Assembly: GCA_041656175.1 (NCBI GenBank)
Contig: JBBAEA010000045.1
Span: forward strand, 1 to 23,306
DNA from: JBBAEA01 sp041656175
GTDB taxonomy: Bacteria > Myxococcota_A > Bradymonadia > UBA4248
Length of the DNA stretch: 23,306 bases
Reading direction: 5' to 3'
Position numbers and translations under genes: made by a program. The first letter of the stretch is position 1, and the number at the start of each line of letters is the position of its first letter. Shown here piece by piece: positions 1-8,263 of this stretch. The notes beneath the pieces were generated by a model, which was not told the DNA's origin, searched no databases, and saw nothing but the letters and a program-made list of their open reading frames with translations.

Positions 1-2
1 TT

Positions 3-200
3 TTTAGCGCCATCGCCCATAACCCCTACCTCGCCGTTGGAGACTGCTTGCGTCTGCTACCAACTTTAGGCACAAATACGCTAAAAAGTCTTGCAGCACA
101 AAACTTGATGCACCCTATCGTCATTAGCACTATTGAAAACTATTTTGAGCTGCTAAATAGGGCATTTAAACTAAACCCCAACAACGCTCCTCCTTTTTAA
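3..200 (+). CDS. C-terminal end of an unrecognised protein (5' truncated by window edge)
   Basis: An open frame enters from the left edge and runs 65 codons to a TAA at 198-200. The visible part contains NPYLAVGDCLRLLPTLG and STIENYFELLNRAFKLNP. It looks like a helical soluble C-terminus with an aliphatic/aromatic pattern and ends in a proline-rich tail. No family is recognised and no catalytic motif is visible. The reading frame is supported only by being open and by its plausible composition; the other two forward frames have early stops. A gene-free stretch rich in GC hairpins follows directly. Confidence 0.5.
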   Translation, partial: FSAIAHNPYLAVGDCLRLLPTLGTNTLKSLAAQNLMHPIVISTIENYFELLNRAFKLNPNNAPPF

Positions 201-220
201 ACTAAAGGCTTAAATTATGA

Positions 221-300
221 GTGGGGCGCTGCCCCACACCCCGCTTCCTTTTGTGGGGCGCCGCCCCACACCCCGCTAAGGGCTAGAGCCCTTAGAACCC
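221..300. repeat. Cluster of three GGGGC/GCCCC hairpin repeats
   Basis: Two near-identical 25-bp units (221-245 and 253-277, one base different) each hold GTGGGGCG-CY-GCCCCAC followed by ACCCCGCT. A third related unit (279-300) has AAGGGCTAGAGCCCTT followed by AGAACCC. The same hairpin type, usually GGGGCTAGCGCCC followed by an A-rich and C-rich tail, recurs at 8073, 14911, 15107 and 18078. It therefore belongs to the genome's dispersed repeat set and is not a local accident. Confidence 0.75.
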
Positions 301-302
301 TT

Positions 303-412
303 CCTTTGTGCAAGATATTGATTTTATTGACTTTATTTTTAACGCGCTCCTAACTTTCCTTACCTTACTCTAGCTTCTTTTTTGACAATTTTTACATCCT
401 TAAGAGCTTGCG
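303..412 (+). repeat. Dispersed mosaic intergenic repeat, copy 1
   Basis: The core ATTGATTTTATTGACTTTAT (316-335) is followed by TTTTAACGCGCTCCTAACTTTC, then by a CTCTAGCTTC-type block and TTTTTACATCCTTAAGAGCTTG. It aligns with 8098-8212 over its full length, and with 15163-15212 and 18105-18158 over the core. It is preceded by a GC hairpin unit, as in the other copies. No coding potential or transposase is associated, so it is a non-autonomous or REP/BIME-like intergenic element. Confidence 0.75.
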
Positions 413-599
413 TGAATTATTTTGACTGCTCGCCACTACATAGACTTATAGTTTTTTGCCATTGTCTACAACGCTACACATTACTAAGGCTGCGTGCTAT
501 ATTTAACGCGCCTCTGTTTGTTTAAACGAGGTGCAAAAAGAGTATGCATAGCGGTTTTAGCAGCACTGATGCTGCTGAGGTATGAAGGAAAATAAATAG

Positions 600-1691
600 A
601 TGACGCTGAAGATTCTTGTAGTAGATGCAGAGCAGAATGATAAACTTGCCATAAAAAACCTGTTACAAAGCGCGGCTTACCAGCTGATTGAAGCAGAGGA
701 TGGCGCGACAGCTATGACGGAGGCGAAAGCAGGAGTAGATCTCATCATTTTGGCAGTAGAATTACCCGACCAAAACGGTTTTGTCGTTTGTTCAAAATTA
801 AAAAAGCAGCCCCAAACCCAGAACATTCCTCTTTTTATTACCAGTTCTACGGCTTCACAGCGCGACTTCGAGAACCACATGAACCTGTCGACGCATGCCG
901 ATGGTTATTTTATGAAACCGCTTAACCTCGAAGTTCTGCTAGAGGAGATCATTGCAGTTATTGGTAAACCTGCTGTTGATGAGCAAGCCAATGATGATGG
1001 CCTACTCTTTGAGGAACCACAGAGCGCAGAGCCTGTAGCAGATATGATTGAGCTTAGCAGCGATATGCTTGCCGTAGATGATAGCGGCTCTTTATTACAA
1101 GATCTAGGCTTAGATTCTTTAGACATATACGACGCGATGGGAACCGTTGAGGTTGGCGACGCGATTGCAGAGCGCTTGCCGAGTTTAACCATCGACGAAG
1201 TGCGCGAGAAATCTGGTTTGCTAATAAACCCCAACAATGCAAAGGGTGAGGATAGTGACGATGATGAGAAGCACACTAAAGAAATACCACATGAAGATTT
1301 AAGCATTGCGCAGGCGAACTTGACTCGCTCAAAGAGCATCAGCAGTACGGGCATCGGCTCTGTAAAACTACCGCCTCTACCCGCAAAACTCGCCGCTCCC
1401 GCTAGCAATAAAGAGCTTGATGAGCTAAAAGCCGAGCTTGAAAAACTAAAGATCATTGAGAGCACACAACAAGCAACCATTGAGCGTCAACTCGACGAAA
1501 TTACGCAACTCGAAACCAAACTCGCTCAAGCACAAAAAGAACAAGCTTCTAGCAACGATAAAGATCTGCTGCTAAAATACCAAAGTGAGAACTTGCGCAT
1601 GGGTGCAAAAATTGACGCGCTAAAGCAAGAACTAAACTCCTACAGAGAAGCATTAGAAAAAATCCAAGAACTCACCAAGATTTTGGCATAA
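600..1691 (+). CDS. Pseudo-receiver domain protein with C-terminal coiled coil
   Basis: The 363-residue protein begins with a CheY-like receiver fold (about 4-122), starting KILVVDAEQND. The acidic pocket is incomplete: D9 is present but its partner is A10. The phosphoacceptor position reads LIILAVELP, with Ala52 where Asp is expected. The switch region (ITSS) and conserved lysine (FMKPL, K106) remain. It is therefore probably not phosphorylated. An acidic linker (about 123-265) follows, then a heptad-rich helix from about 272 to the end (ELDELKAELEKLK onward), likely a dimerising coiled coil. Pseudo-receiver plus coiled coil is the layout of the Myxococcus motility proteins FrzS and AglZ; only architecture, not orthology, is claimed. 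An AAGGAA ribosome site about 10 nt upstream supports the ATG. The next gene starts 36 bp downstream, suggesting co-transcription. Confidence 0.8.
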   Translation: MTLKILVVDAEQNDKLAIKNLLQSAAYQLIEAEDGATAMTEAKAGVDLIILAVELPDQNGFVVCSKLKKQPQTQNIPLFITSSTASQRDFENHMNLSTHADGYFMKPLNLEVLLEEIIAVIGKPAVDEQANDDGLLFEEPQSAEPVADMIELSSDMLAVDDSGSLLQDLGLDSLDIYDAMGTVEVGDAIAERLPSLTIDEVREKSGLLINPNNAKGEDSDDDEKHTKEIPHEDLSIAQANLTRSKSISSTGIGSVKLPPLPAKLAAPASNKELDELKAELEKLKIIESTQQATIERQLDEITQLETKLAQAQKEQASSNDKDLLLKYQSENLRMGAKIDALKQELNSYREALEKIQELTKILA

Positions 1692-1727
1692 TCCTTCTCA
1701 ATTTAGCACAGAACTTGGAGGGATAGC

Positions 1728-4700
1728 ATGGGAAAGCTAAAACATAGAATACACAGTTTATTCTTTATTTTGTCTTTAATTATAGTATATGTTTTTGGGC
1801 TACAAGCTTGCGAAGTAGAACCTGTAAACAGCAAAAACATCATTAAGCTTCCTAATGCTATTTCTTACGATTTTAAGATTGTATCCATTGCACAGTGGGC
1901 AGGCCAACTCGAAGCTGAAAGCATCGATTATAATATCGTATACAAAGCAAAATCAGACGGTGAAGAAGCGGATTATCATCTTGCCATTTCAGCAGACAAA
2001 CTCGAATCCATACCAAGCGATATTATCATAACAAAAAATGCTGATGGCAATATTACTGTTAATTACCGTAATGAATATTCCTATACATGCCATGATATCA
2101 CCGAAAAGCCTACTGAGCCACTTTATCATTGTAGCATCCCTATTGCAGGCGCCGTAGCGATTCACGAATGGCTAAACGATGAGTTTAGTAAAAATGACAA
2201 CACGATATTTGTGAGTACTGGCGATAATTTTGGCATTTCTTCGCAAATCTCGGCAAGTTTTAATGATGTCCCGGCGATTGATTTGTTAAATAAACTAGGT
2301 TTGCAATTTGATACATTCGGGAACCATAATCTTGAAAAGGGTTTAAACTATTTACAAAATCTTATTAATATTTCTAACTATTCCTACGTTGTATCTAACT
2401 TAAGCAATGTTCCGCAAAATCTACAACACGTATCGCCTTATGCGTTTATTTCCATGCCATCGGCTAACGCACAAGACAACCCACTGCCTGTTGCCATTGT
2501 AGGAACCGTGGATCATTCCGCGGCGAGTATGATTTTTCCTGGCTCACTTGGAACGACAAGTATACGCGATTATTGTGCTAGCAAGTACGCGATGCAAGAT
2601 GCTTACATGCAAGGGGCGCGAGCGTTTGTGCTACTATCGCACTTAGGCATTGAGCAGAATAACCGCGACTACGCAACGATTTTTCATTTTGCAAGCATGC
2701 TCCTAGAAATGAAACATGGTGAGTACAATGTTTGCGCTCCTAGAAGAGCTTGGAGCAGTAAATACAAAATTGACGAGACAGTGGTTAATAAACATATTTA
2801 CAACGGTATTATAGCTATCATTGGAGCTGGTGCTTTTAGTAATGGAGCATTCATGATTAATGATGACAATGTGGATACTTTGCTATCTACCCCGCTCATC
2901 ATGCAAGAAGTTTTATTAAATGAACACTTAAACACCATCGCTACAGAATATCAAAAAATCGTACATGTACCAAACCCTGCAGACCAGTCCCAAAAACACG
3001 ATCCTTTGGTCAATGCCGTCAATCATAGCATTAATGAAAAATTCAAAGCCCTAGATCTTCACTTTGGGCACGATATCGAATTATCGCTTTGCCATGAAAA
3101 AGTGGGAGATAAGACAATAAATTATTGCAGCAGCTGGGACATGTATCCAGATAAAGAGTCTGCAACAATAAGAATTTCACTAGACAAAGACGAAAGTAAA
3201 ATCACTTACTCCAAGTTTGTTAAAGAGTTATTCACATTACTATACCAAATGAAATACCCCGATAACTCTACAAATGAAGTAGCGTTTGACGAAGACCGCT
3301 TTAAAAATCTCTCTTTAAACTCGATTACTCAAGGTTTTGATGTTCTTTTGGCAGAGACTAAGCTTAACAACAGAACCTGTCCCTCGGAACCAAAAGCTGA
3401 GCTTCCACAACATCAACAAAATGTCTGTGTTACTAAGGAAGCCCAGGACGAAGGTATACTCTTTGTTCAAGCGCAAGAGAGGGGAATTGCGATGCTAAAA
3501 CTTGATGTAAATATGAATCAAGTTACGGCTGGAGAGTCTAACTACAAAGTTGGTAAAGTCATAGTGGAAACAAAAAGAGCCTTACACAAAAACGATGACA
3601 AAATAGATCCTGCAAAATGTAGCTCCGTTTTATTAAAATCTTGCAAAGCATATTATGAATTATTGCTTCATAAAAAAGAAGAGTTTAATAAACTTACTGA
3701 TGATGAAAAAGCTTCAAAGGTAATGGCTTGTTTAGAAGATATAAAAAATGAAAATGTAGCTAATAGCACTTATACTTGGCGTTGTTTGTATAATGCCTCT
3801 ATTTCGTATGAATGCGAAGGCGAAGGCTTTGTAGAACCTGTCATTTACGAACTAGAAGAACAACTTCCCTACTCTCCTCAAACGATACGACGAATGAGTA
3901 CGAGGTTGGGTAACGCCGTTAGTGACGCCATTATTGGTTATTATAATATTGCACATGAACTCAGAATTGATGCATCGCTCGTTAATGGTGGCGCAATACG
4001 TGCTTCATTGGGAACCTCCAACGTTGATGGCAGGCTAGTTAGAGCCTCTGATGCAAGGAAGGTATGCCTTTATGCAAACTACATCGTCGTTATGAATATG
4101 ACGGCTAGAGAGCTCGCTGAAGTCTTGTACTACGGCTTCAAGTACAGCCAAAATCCTGAATCTGATCACGGCGGGTATTTGCAAGTCGGAGGAATACGCT
4201 ACAAATATTCATCCACTGAGAATTATAAAATTAAACAAATTGATCTTGTAAATTATAATATTGTGGATGAAAAAGTGGATAAAAAGTTTATTCCTATATA
4301 TTATCACTTAGGAAATGAGAGTTCTAATAACGATCCGATAACTTGCCATTCATCGCCCGCACAGTGTAATACTGAAGACAATTGCTATATTTTAGTGCAA
4401 ACCTCTGACGATAAATATTGCTATTTACACGATCCCCAAAAAGGAGACGACGAAGAATCACAACTCTATGGCGTAGCAACCCTAGACTACTTGTACAATG
4501 GTGGAGACGGATTTGTATTCCCCAATGTAGCAGCAACAATATATGACCGCTACGACATTGCCTTAATGGGGTTTTTTAAAGGCACAAACCCAATTGTCGA
4601 TGTTTGTAATGAAAATAATAAAGCTAATTCGATGACTATTGATGGATATAGCCCCGTGCATTTAAAAGATAAAATCCGTGAATCGCGAGCTTGTAATTAT

Positions 4701-4754
4701 TCTGAAAAATGCCCTGACAATGAAACATGGAATTTATTGGAGAAAAACGACTAA
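1728..4754 (+). CDS. Large 5'-nucleotidase-family lipoprotein with degenerate metal site
   Basis: The protein has 1008 residues. A basic N-terminus and hydrophobic stretch end in a lipobox (GLQAC, Cys28), so it is predicted to be an envelope lipoprotein. Residues 49-370 follow the metallophosphatase fold of UshA-like nucleotidases: GDNF (D166), GNHN (N199, H200) and SHLG (H305) are kept. The first motif, normally ND-x-HG, reads AQWAG (Q56, A58), and the usual GHxH reads GAGA (366-369). Four expected metal ligands are therefore lost. From about 700 the C-terminal 5'-nucleotidase substrate domain is clear: LGNAVSDAI, NGGAIRASLG, GGYLQVGG and YNGGDGF. The protein is about twice the usual length, with cysteine-rich insertions. 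GGAGGGA at 1717-1723 fixes the start. It may bind a nucleotide-like ligand without hydrolysing it, or be a drifting relic; the former is inference. Confidence 0.82.
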   Translation: MGKLKHRIHSLFFILSLIIVYVFGLQACEVEPVNSKNIIKLPNAISYDFKIVSIAQWAGQLEAESIDYNIVYKAKSDGEEADYHLAISADKLESIPSDIIITKNADGNITVNYRNEYSYTCHDITEKPTEPLYHCSIPIAGAVAIHEWLNDEFSKNDNTIFVSTGDNFGISSQISASFNDVPAIDLLNKLGLQFDTFGNHNLEKGLNYLQNLINISNYSYVVSNLSNVPQNLQHVSPYAFISMPSANAQDNPLPVAIVGTVDHSAASMIFPGSLGTTSIRDYCASKYAMQDAYMQGARAFVLLSHLGIEQNNRDYATIFHFASMLLEMKHGEYNVCAPRRAWSSKYKIDETVVNKHIYNGIIAIIGAGAFSNGAFMINDDNVDTLLSTPLIMQEVLLNEHLNTIATEYQKIVHVPNPADQSQKHDPLVNAVNHSINEKFKALDLHFGHDIELSLCHEKVGDKTINYCSSWDMYPDKESATIRISLDKDESKITYSKFVKELFTLLYQMKYPDNSTNEVAFDEDRFKNLSLNSITQGFDVLLAETKLNNRTCPSEPKAELPQHQQNVCVTKEAQDEGILFVQAQERGIAMLKLDVNMNQVTAGESNYKVGKVIVETKRALHKNDDKIDPAKCSSVLLKSCKAYYELLLHKKEEFNKLTDDEKASKVMACLEDIKNENVANSTYTWRCLYNASISYECEGEGFVEPVIYELEEQLPYSPQTIRRMSTRLGNAVSDAIIGYYNIAHELRIDASLVNGGAIRASLGTSNVDGRLVRASDARKVCLYANYIVVMNMTARELAEVLYYGFKYSQNPESDHGGYLQVGGIRYKYSSTENYKIKQIDLVNYNIVDEKVDKKFIPIYYHLGNESSNNDPITCHSSPAQCNTEDNCYILVQTSDDKYCYLHDPQKGDDEESQLYGVATLDYLYNGGDGFVFPNVAATIYDRYDIALMGFFKGTNPIVDVCNENNKANSMTIDGYSPVHLKDKIRESRACNYSEKCPDNETWNLLEKND

Positions 4755-4800
4755 CAACAGATCTACAAAAGAGTGTTATACCGCGTTAAGACTACGGACA

Positions 4801-4820
4801 TCTAGCTTAGCAGAGCTAGA
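4801..4820. repeat. Small hairpin after the nucleotidase-like gene
   Basis: TCTAGC-TTAGCAGA-GCTAGA gives a perfect 6-bp stem directly abutting the long palindromic element that follows. There is no T-run, so an intrinsic terminator is unlikely on its own. Confidence 0.45.
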
Positions 4821-4965
4821 GGGGGTAGCCTAAGACCCCGCGAAAAAATTCGCAAAAACTGCATATCTTGCGGCGGTCGAGCGAATAGAGAGAACGCCGC
4901 ATGATATTTCGCAGCTTTTAGCGAATTTTGAGTGAGGCTTAGGCGTAGGGGGAGACTTCCCCCCC
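4821..4965 (+). repeat. Long palindromic intergenic element, copy A (~145 bp)
   Basis: The left arm (4821-4875) pairs with the right arm (4895-4947) across a loop of about 19 nt. Clear paired blocks are GCCTAAG/CTTAGGC (4828-4834 with 4938-4944), AATTCGC/GCGAATT (4847-4853 with 4921-4927), AAAA/TTTT, CTGC/GCAG, and TGCGGCG/CGCCGCA (4869-4875 with 4895-4901). A separate small hairpin GGGGGA-GACT-TTCCCC type closes the right end (4948-4965). The same plan is found at 10094-10241 (inverted) and 18214-18362. No reading frame of note is present. It separates the nucleotidase-like gene from the TonB receptor gene. Confidence 0.85.
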
Positions 4966-5052
4966 AAGAAACAAAAAAATGATGAACTTAAACCGAATAA
5001 AAGCCCGCTTCTGCTTTTTAGAACACAAAATAAGCAAAAATTGGATTTAGAA

Positions 5053-7416
5053 ATGAAAAAATCAGCCTTCGTTTTCATATTTAGCAGTTTTATAATGCTG
5101 TTTTGTGTACAGCCGAGCTTTGCGCAGCTTGGGCCTGAACTGCGTCCGCCTGGCTTGCCAGAAGATCATCCGCTGGACGCGTATACGATGGATGGTAAGA
5201 GCCATAGCGGCTCTGATTGGCTGTATTCTGAGAACTGGGAGCTCAATGCGAGTGATGTTGTTTTCTCGGCTTCTAAGAAAAGGCAGCTCATCAGCGAGGC
5301 GCCGTCGACTATTCACGTTATCACCGATAAGCAAATTGCGAGTCACGGCTGGCGTACGCTTTCGGAGATTTTGCGACACGTTCCAGGTGTGCAGACCCTG
5401 ACTTCGCAGTCGCAGTTCCAGTCGGTCATGATTCGTGGCCTCGTGGGGACGGAGTCGAATAATTCGCGGATCTTGTGGCTGCAAAACGGAGTGCCTTTTA
5501 ACGATGTGCGCGACTCCGGCATTTGGATGGACGAGACCTACCCCATCGAACTAATTAAGCGTATTGAGGTTGTACTTGGCCCGGGTTCGGCGCTTTATGG
5601 TTCTGGAGCGTTCCAAGGTGTTATTAATATTTTTACTAAAGATCCTAAAGATATTCCGCAATACGGCGAGTATCGTGTGGGCTTGGGTTTGAATGGGACG
5701 TTTAAAGCGGCGGCTACGGGAGCGTTCACGACGAAGGATAAAGATTTTGGGCTGCTTGTACATGCGACGGGAAATACGACGCAGGGACCTGGGCTTATTG
5801 GTGACTATGTGTATGAGAAAAAACTCATGACACAGGCGGGAAATAGCGTGAGTAATTCGCTCCCGCCAACCTTTAGAGACCCCTCTGGACTTGACCCCAA
5901 CTCGGATAAACATTGGTACTCGCTGAAGATGCAGATGCATTATAAAAAGATTAAAGCAGCACTCTCCTTTAGTGATATTTATGCTGGTGGAGACGGAACG
6001 GAATATGTTCCTAACGTCGGGTATCAAGTCGATTTGCTTAAAGACAAAGATACGCAGTTGTATGAAACTATTGAAGTTGATAATTATCGCTTTAATCGAC
6101 GCGATTTTGCAGCAGAATTCTTCTATGAAGATAGTTTTTTGGATAATCTGTCTTTTACATCCGTTGTAGCATATCGCTTGAACCAATACCGCACTAAGAA
6201 TTACGGAGGTTACAGCAAAAGTGGCAATAGTATTGTATATATTAACTATAACGAAAAAACACCCTTACAACAAACTATTGACCCAAGTAAATTAAGTATT
6301 AATGTAAATTATCCAAAGCAATTTGAAAAAAAGATTAACTTTAATACAATGCAACATAAGTTATATGGCTTGGCGCAATTGCAATGGAAAATTTATGAAC
6401 AAAACGAACTCATCAGTGGAATTGTGCTAGAATATCATAACATTCGAGCGCCCGAATTTGAATACTCTGAGCGTGGTTTGGGTAAAACGCAAATACAATA
6501 CCTTACACCTTCGATATTTTTACAAGACGAGCAACGCTTTCTCGACAACAGACTCATTCTCACTGCGGGAGCGCGCGTCGACTTCTACAAAATTACGGCA
6601 TCAAACCGTGACATAGCGCCATCTTGGCGAGCCGCTGTTCTTGTTAAGTGGGCGGACTGGATTACACAGAGGGTGTCTTATGGTTACTCATTTAAAGAGC
6701 CTTCGCTATACCAATTATATGTCGATATGACGGATTTCAAGGGAAACGAGCGCTTAAAACCCGAAACCTTGCATAACGTCGAATTATCTACACTATTTAA
6801 TCCATGGTACTTCCTAACCCTTCGCTTAGATGCCTATGCCAGTATCATGAGCAACCTTATTACCATGGAGTGGAACCCCGAATTGCGGCAAGATTATTTG
6901 GGTATTAACGGCAAGTTTACGCCTACCCAAAACTCGGGAGCGAATATTTTCGGTTTTGAGCTCTCGGCGGACGCAAGACTTAACACCGTTTGGAACATCT
7001 ATGGACACTATAACTTTTTATATAGTATGCGAACCTATGAAAAATCTGCCATTAACAAAGATGTTAAACGAATTAAGGACGACGCGATGCACCGCTTTAA
7101 ATTAGGAGCAACATATACTTCGGAGCATCTAACAGCAGACTTGGCACTCTTTTTAGTATCGGCATCGCCCAATATTAAGAGTGCAGAAACGAGCATTAGC
7201 GATACAAAATTTGGCGAGCCTTCGCTTTATGCTATTGTGCAACCACACATTACGGTGAGACTACCTGCAAATCTGGGGCTTTTGCTGCAAGGTTCCTACG
7301 CATTTTCTAAGGGCATGAGCACTACTCCGAGCTATCGTTATTACTACGAAACGCGCGGCGTGCCTGTATCGCGATACTCAGCCCTCTTTTCTTTGACTTA
7401 TCCTTACCAAAAGTAA
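5053..7416 (+). CDS. TonB-dependent outer-membrane receptor
   Basis: The 787-residue protein starts MKKSAFVFIFSSF and has a Sec signal peptide ending near PSFAQ. A plug domain (about 70-196) has typical landmarks: SEAPSTIHVIT, LSEILRHVPGVQ, VMIRGL, LQNGVPFND, IELIKRIEVVLGPGSALYG and GVINIFTKD. The rest is a long region of alternating polar/aromatic strands consistent with a 22-strand barrel, including GARVDFYK, YGYSFKEPSLYQLY and RLKPETLHNVELS. It would import a substrate across the outer membrane with TonB energy. Substrate is unknown; no heme, siderophore or B12 partner gene is adjacent. An upstream TTG (5041) would add four residues; ATG at 5053 fits the signal peptide better, though its ribosome site is weak. 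The last residues (YPYQK) lack the usual terminal aromatic. Confidence 0.9.
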   Translation: MKKSAFVFIFSSFIMLFCVQPSFAQLGPELRPPGLPEDHPLDAYTMDGKSHSGSDWLYSENWELNASDVVFSASKKRQLISEAPSTIHVITDKQIASHGWRTLSEILRHVPGVQTLTSQSQFQSVMIRGLVGTESNNSRILWLQNGVPFNDVRDSGIWMDETYPIELIKRIEVVLGPGSALYGSGAFQGVINIFTKDPKDIPQYGEYRVGLGLNGTFKAAATGAFTTKDKDFGLLVHATGNTTQGPGLIGDYVYEKKLMTQAGNSVSNSLPPTFRDPSGLDPNSDKHWYSLKMQMHYKKIKAALSFSDIYAGGDGTEYVPNVGYQVDLLKDKDTQLYETIEVDNYRFNRRDFAAEFFYEDSFLDNLSFTSVVAYRLNQYRTKNYGGYSKSGNSIVYINYNEKTPLQQTIDPSKLSINVNYPKQFEKKINFNTMQHKLYGLAQLQWKIYEQNELISGIVLEYHNIRAPEFEYSERGLGKTQIQYLTPSIFLQDEQRFLDNRLILTAGARVDFYKITASNRDIAPSWRAAVLVKWADWITQRVSYGYSFKEPSLYQLYVDMTDFKGNERLKPETLHNVELSTLFNPWYFLTLRLDAYASIMSNLITMEWNPELRQDYLGINGKFTPTQNSGANIFGFELSADARLNTVWNIYGHYNFLYSMRTYEKSAINKDVKRIKDDAMHRFKLGATYTSEHLTADLALFLVSASPNIKSAETSISDTKFGEPSLYAIVQPHITVRLPANLGLLLQGSYAFSKGMSTTPSYRYYYETRGVPVSRYSALFSLTYPYQK

Positions 7417-7445
7417 TACGACTTTTGGCCACATTGGTATAAAGC

Positions 7446-8054
7446 ATGAAACACACGCGACCTCGCCGAATTGAGGATTTAGACTTTTCGGCGTTCCACG
7501 GTTTGCTTAAACCCCACGAATGGGTTGTACTCGATTTTGCAACGGGAACACGCAGTTTTGATGAACTACTCAACACTCTCCCCTACTCGCGCGAACTCAC
7601 CATGGAGGCGCTCGCTAGATTGCACGAACTTCAAATCGTACATTGGACGCCAGACGAAGTGGGGGCTAACTGTGAGCCAAACTCTAGCGAGCAAGTCCCT
7701 CTAGCTCCCATTCGTATTCAGGATGAAAACGCGCTTCGCGCCTTATTGTCGACGGAACTGTTCGAGGAATTGCTTAACTTTAGCCCAAATCTTATCGACC
7801 CCTCGCTAGAGCTCCAAACTGATATACAGTGGCTACTAGAGTTTTACTTCCTAAACGCTGGAAAACTCAGCGATGAAGCCCTCTTGGGGCTCAGCCCCGC
7901 TGCTAGCAAAGAAGAAGTACAGCGCGCATACTTACGCCGCACCAAGCTCCTGCACCCCGATAGATACTTTCGTAAAAACATCGGTCCCTTCGCCGAAATG
8001 ATGGCAAAGTACTATCAAGAATTTACAAAGGCGTACAAAAATTTATATACTTAA
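7446..8054 (+). CDS. J-domain protein with N-terminal helical/winged-helix-like domain
   Basis: This 202-residue protein ends in a J domain (about 143-202): LGLSPAASKEEVQRAY, then the obligatory HPD at 170-172 within LLHPDRYFRK, then FTKAYKNLY. J domains stimulate Hsp70 ATPase activity, and an Hsp70 gene lies about 210 bp downstream, so the two probably work together. The N-terminal part (12-70: HEWVVLDFATGTRSFDELL then a helix ending LHELQIVHW) resembles the small helix-turn-helix tails found with DUF4388-type regulators; this is a weak resemblance. It is not a classical DnaJ: no Gly/Phe region, zinc fingers or C-terminal peptide-binding domains. It starts 29 bp after the TonB receptor and probably shares its transcript. 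No strong ribosome site is visible. Confidence 0.82.
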   Translation: MKHTRPRRIEDLDFSAFHGLLKPHEWVVLDFATGTRSFDELLNTLPYSRELTMEALARLHELQIVHWTPDEVGANCEPNSSEQVPLAPIRIQDENALRALLSTELFEELLNFSPNLIDPSLELQTDIQWLLEFYFLNAGKLSDEALLGLSPAASKEEVQRAYLRRTKLLHPDRYFRKNIGPFAEMMAKYYQEFTKAYKNLYT

Positions 8055-8215
8055 GGAAGCTCTGATTCTTTGGGGATAGCGCCCTTAGATGCCGCTTTTG
8101 TGTGTAGAGTATTGATTTTATTGACTTTATTTTGAACACTCGCCTGACTTTCGACATTTTCTCTACTGCCTTTTTCACTATTTTTACATGAATCTGGGTC
8201 TCCTTAAGCTTGTGC
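8051..8215 (+). repeat. Dispersed mosaic intergenic repeat, copy 2
   Basis: The head TTAAGGAAGCTCTGATT overlaps the stop codon of the J-domain gene. It is followed by a GGGGATAGCGCCC unit, then GTGTGTAGAGTATTGATTTT and the core TTATTGACTTTATTTTGAAC. The tail (CTCTACTGCC, TTTTTACATGAATC, TCCTTAAGCTTG) matches copy 1 at 303-412. A possible promoter for the Hsp70 gene starts at its right edge. Confidence 0.78.
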
Positions 8216-8239
8216 AAATTAAACAATGTTCAATATAAC
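8210..8239 (+). promoter_or_regulatory. Possible sigma70-type promoter of the Hsp70 gene
   Basis: TTGTGC (8210-8215), 18 nt spacer, TATAAC (8234-8239). The -10 is good and the -35 moderate. A GGAAGA ribosome site precedes the ATG at 8264. No CIRCE inverted repeat was seen. Confidence 0.45.
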
Positions 8240-8263
8240 TCTTAAAATATTGTTGGAAGAATA

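Larger units (their letters stand above)
201..599. other. Gene-free region with GC hairpins and a dispersed repeat
   Basis: No convincing gene is seen here. The left third carries three small GC-rich inverted repeats (221-300), and the middle carries a copy of the dispersed AT-rich repeat (303-412). Near the right end a small hairpin, AGCAGC-ACTGAT-GCTGCT (559-576), lies just before the ribosome binding site of the next gene. No clear -35/-10 pair could be assigned to that gene. Confidence 0.6.

Noticed and set aside
221..300. GC hairpins as a CRISPR array or intrinsic terminators
   Set aside because: Only two close units with no regular spacers, and no T-runs after the stems.
905..1480. Long minus-strand open frame (191 codons) opposite the pseudo-receiver gene
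   Set aside because: Serine-rich, low-complexity mirror of a coding strand with no ribosome site; a shadow of the real gene.
5041..5052. TTG at 5041 as start of the TonB receptor
   Set aside because: It would put MDLE before the signal peptide; ATG at 5053 gives a normal MKK-type signal sequence.
5551..6186. 211-codon minus-strand open frame opposite the TonB receptor gene
   Set aside because: Composition is not protein-like, it lies wholly inside a well-supported gene, and it shows no motif.
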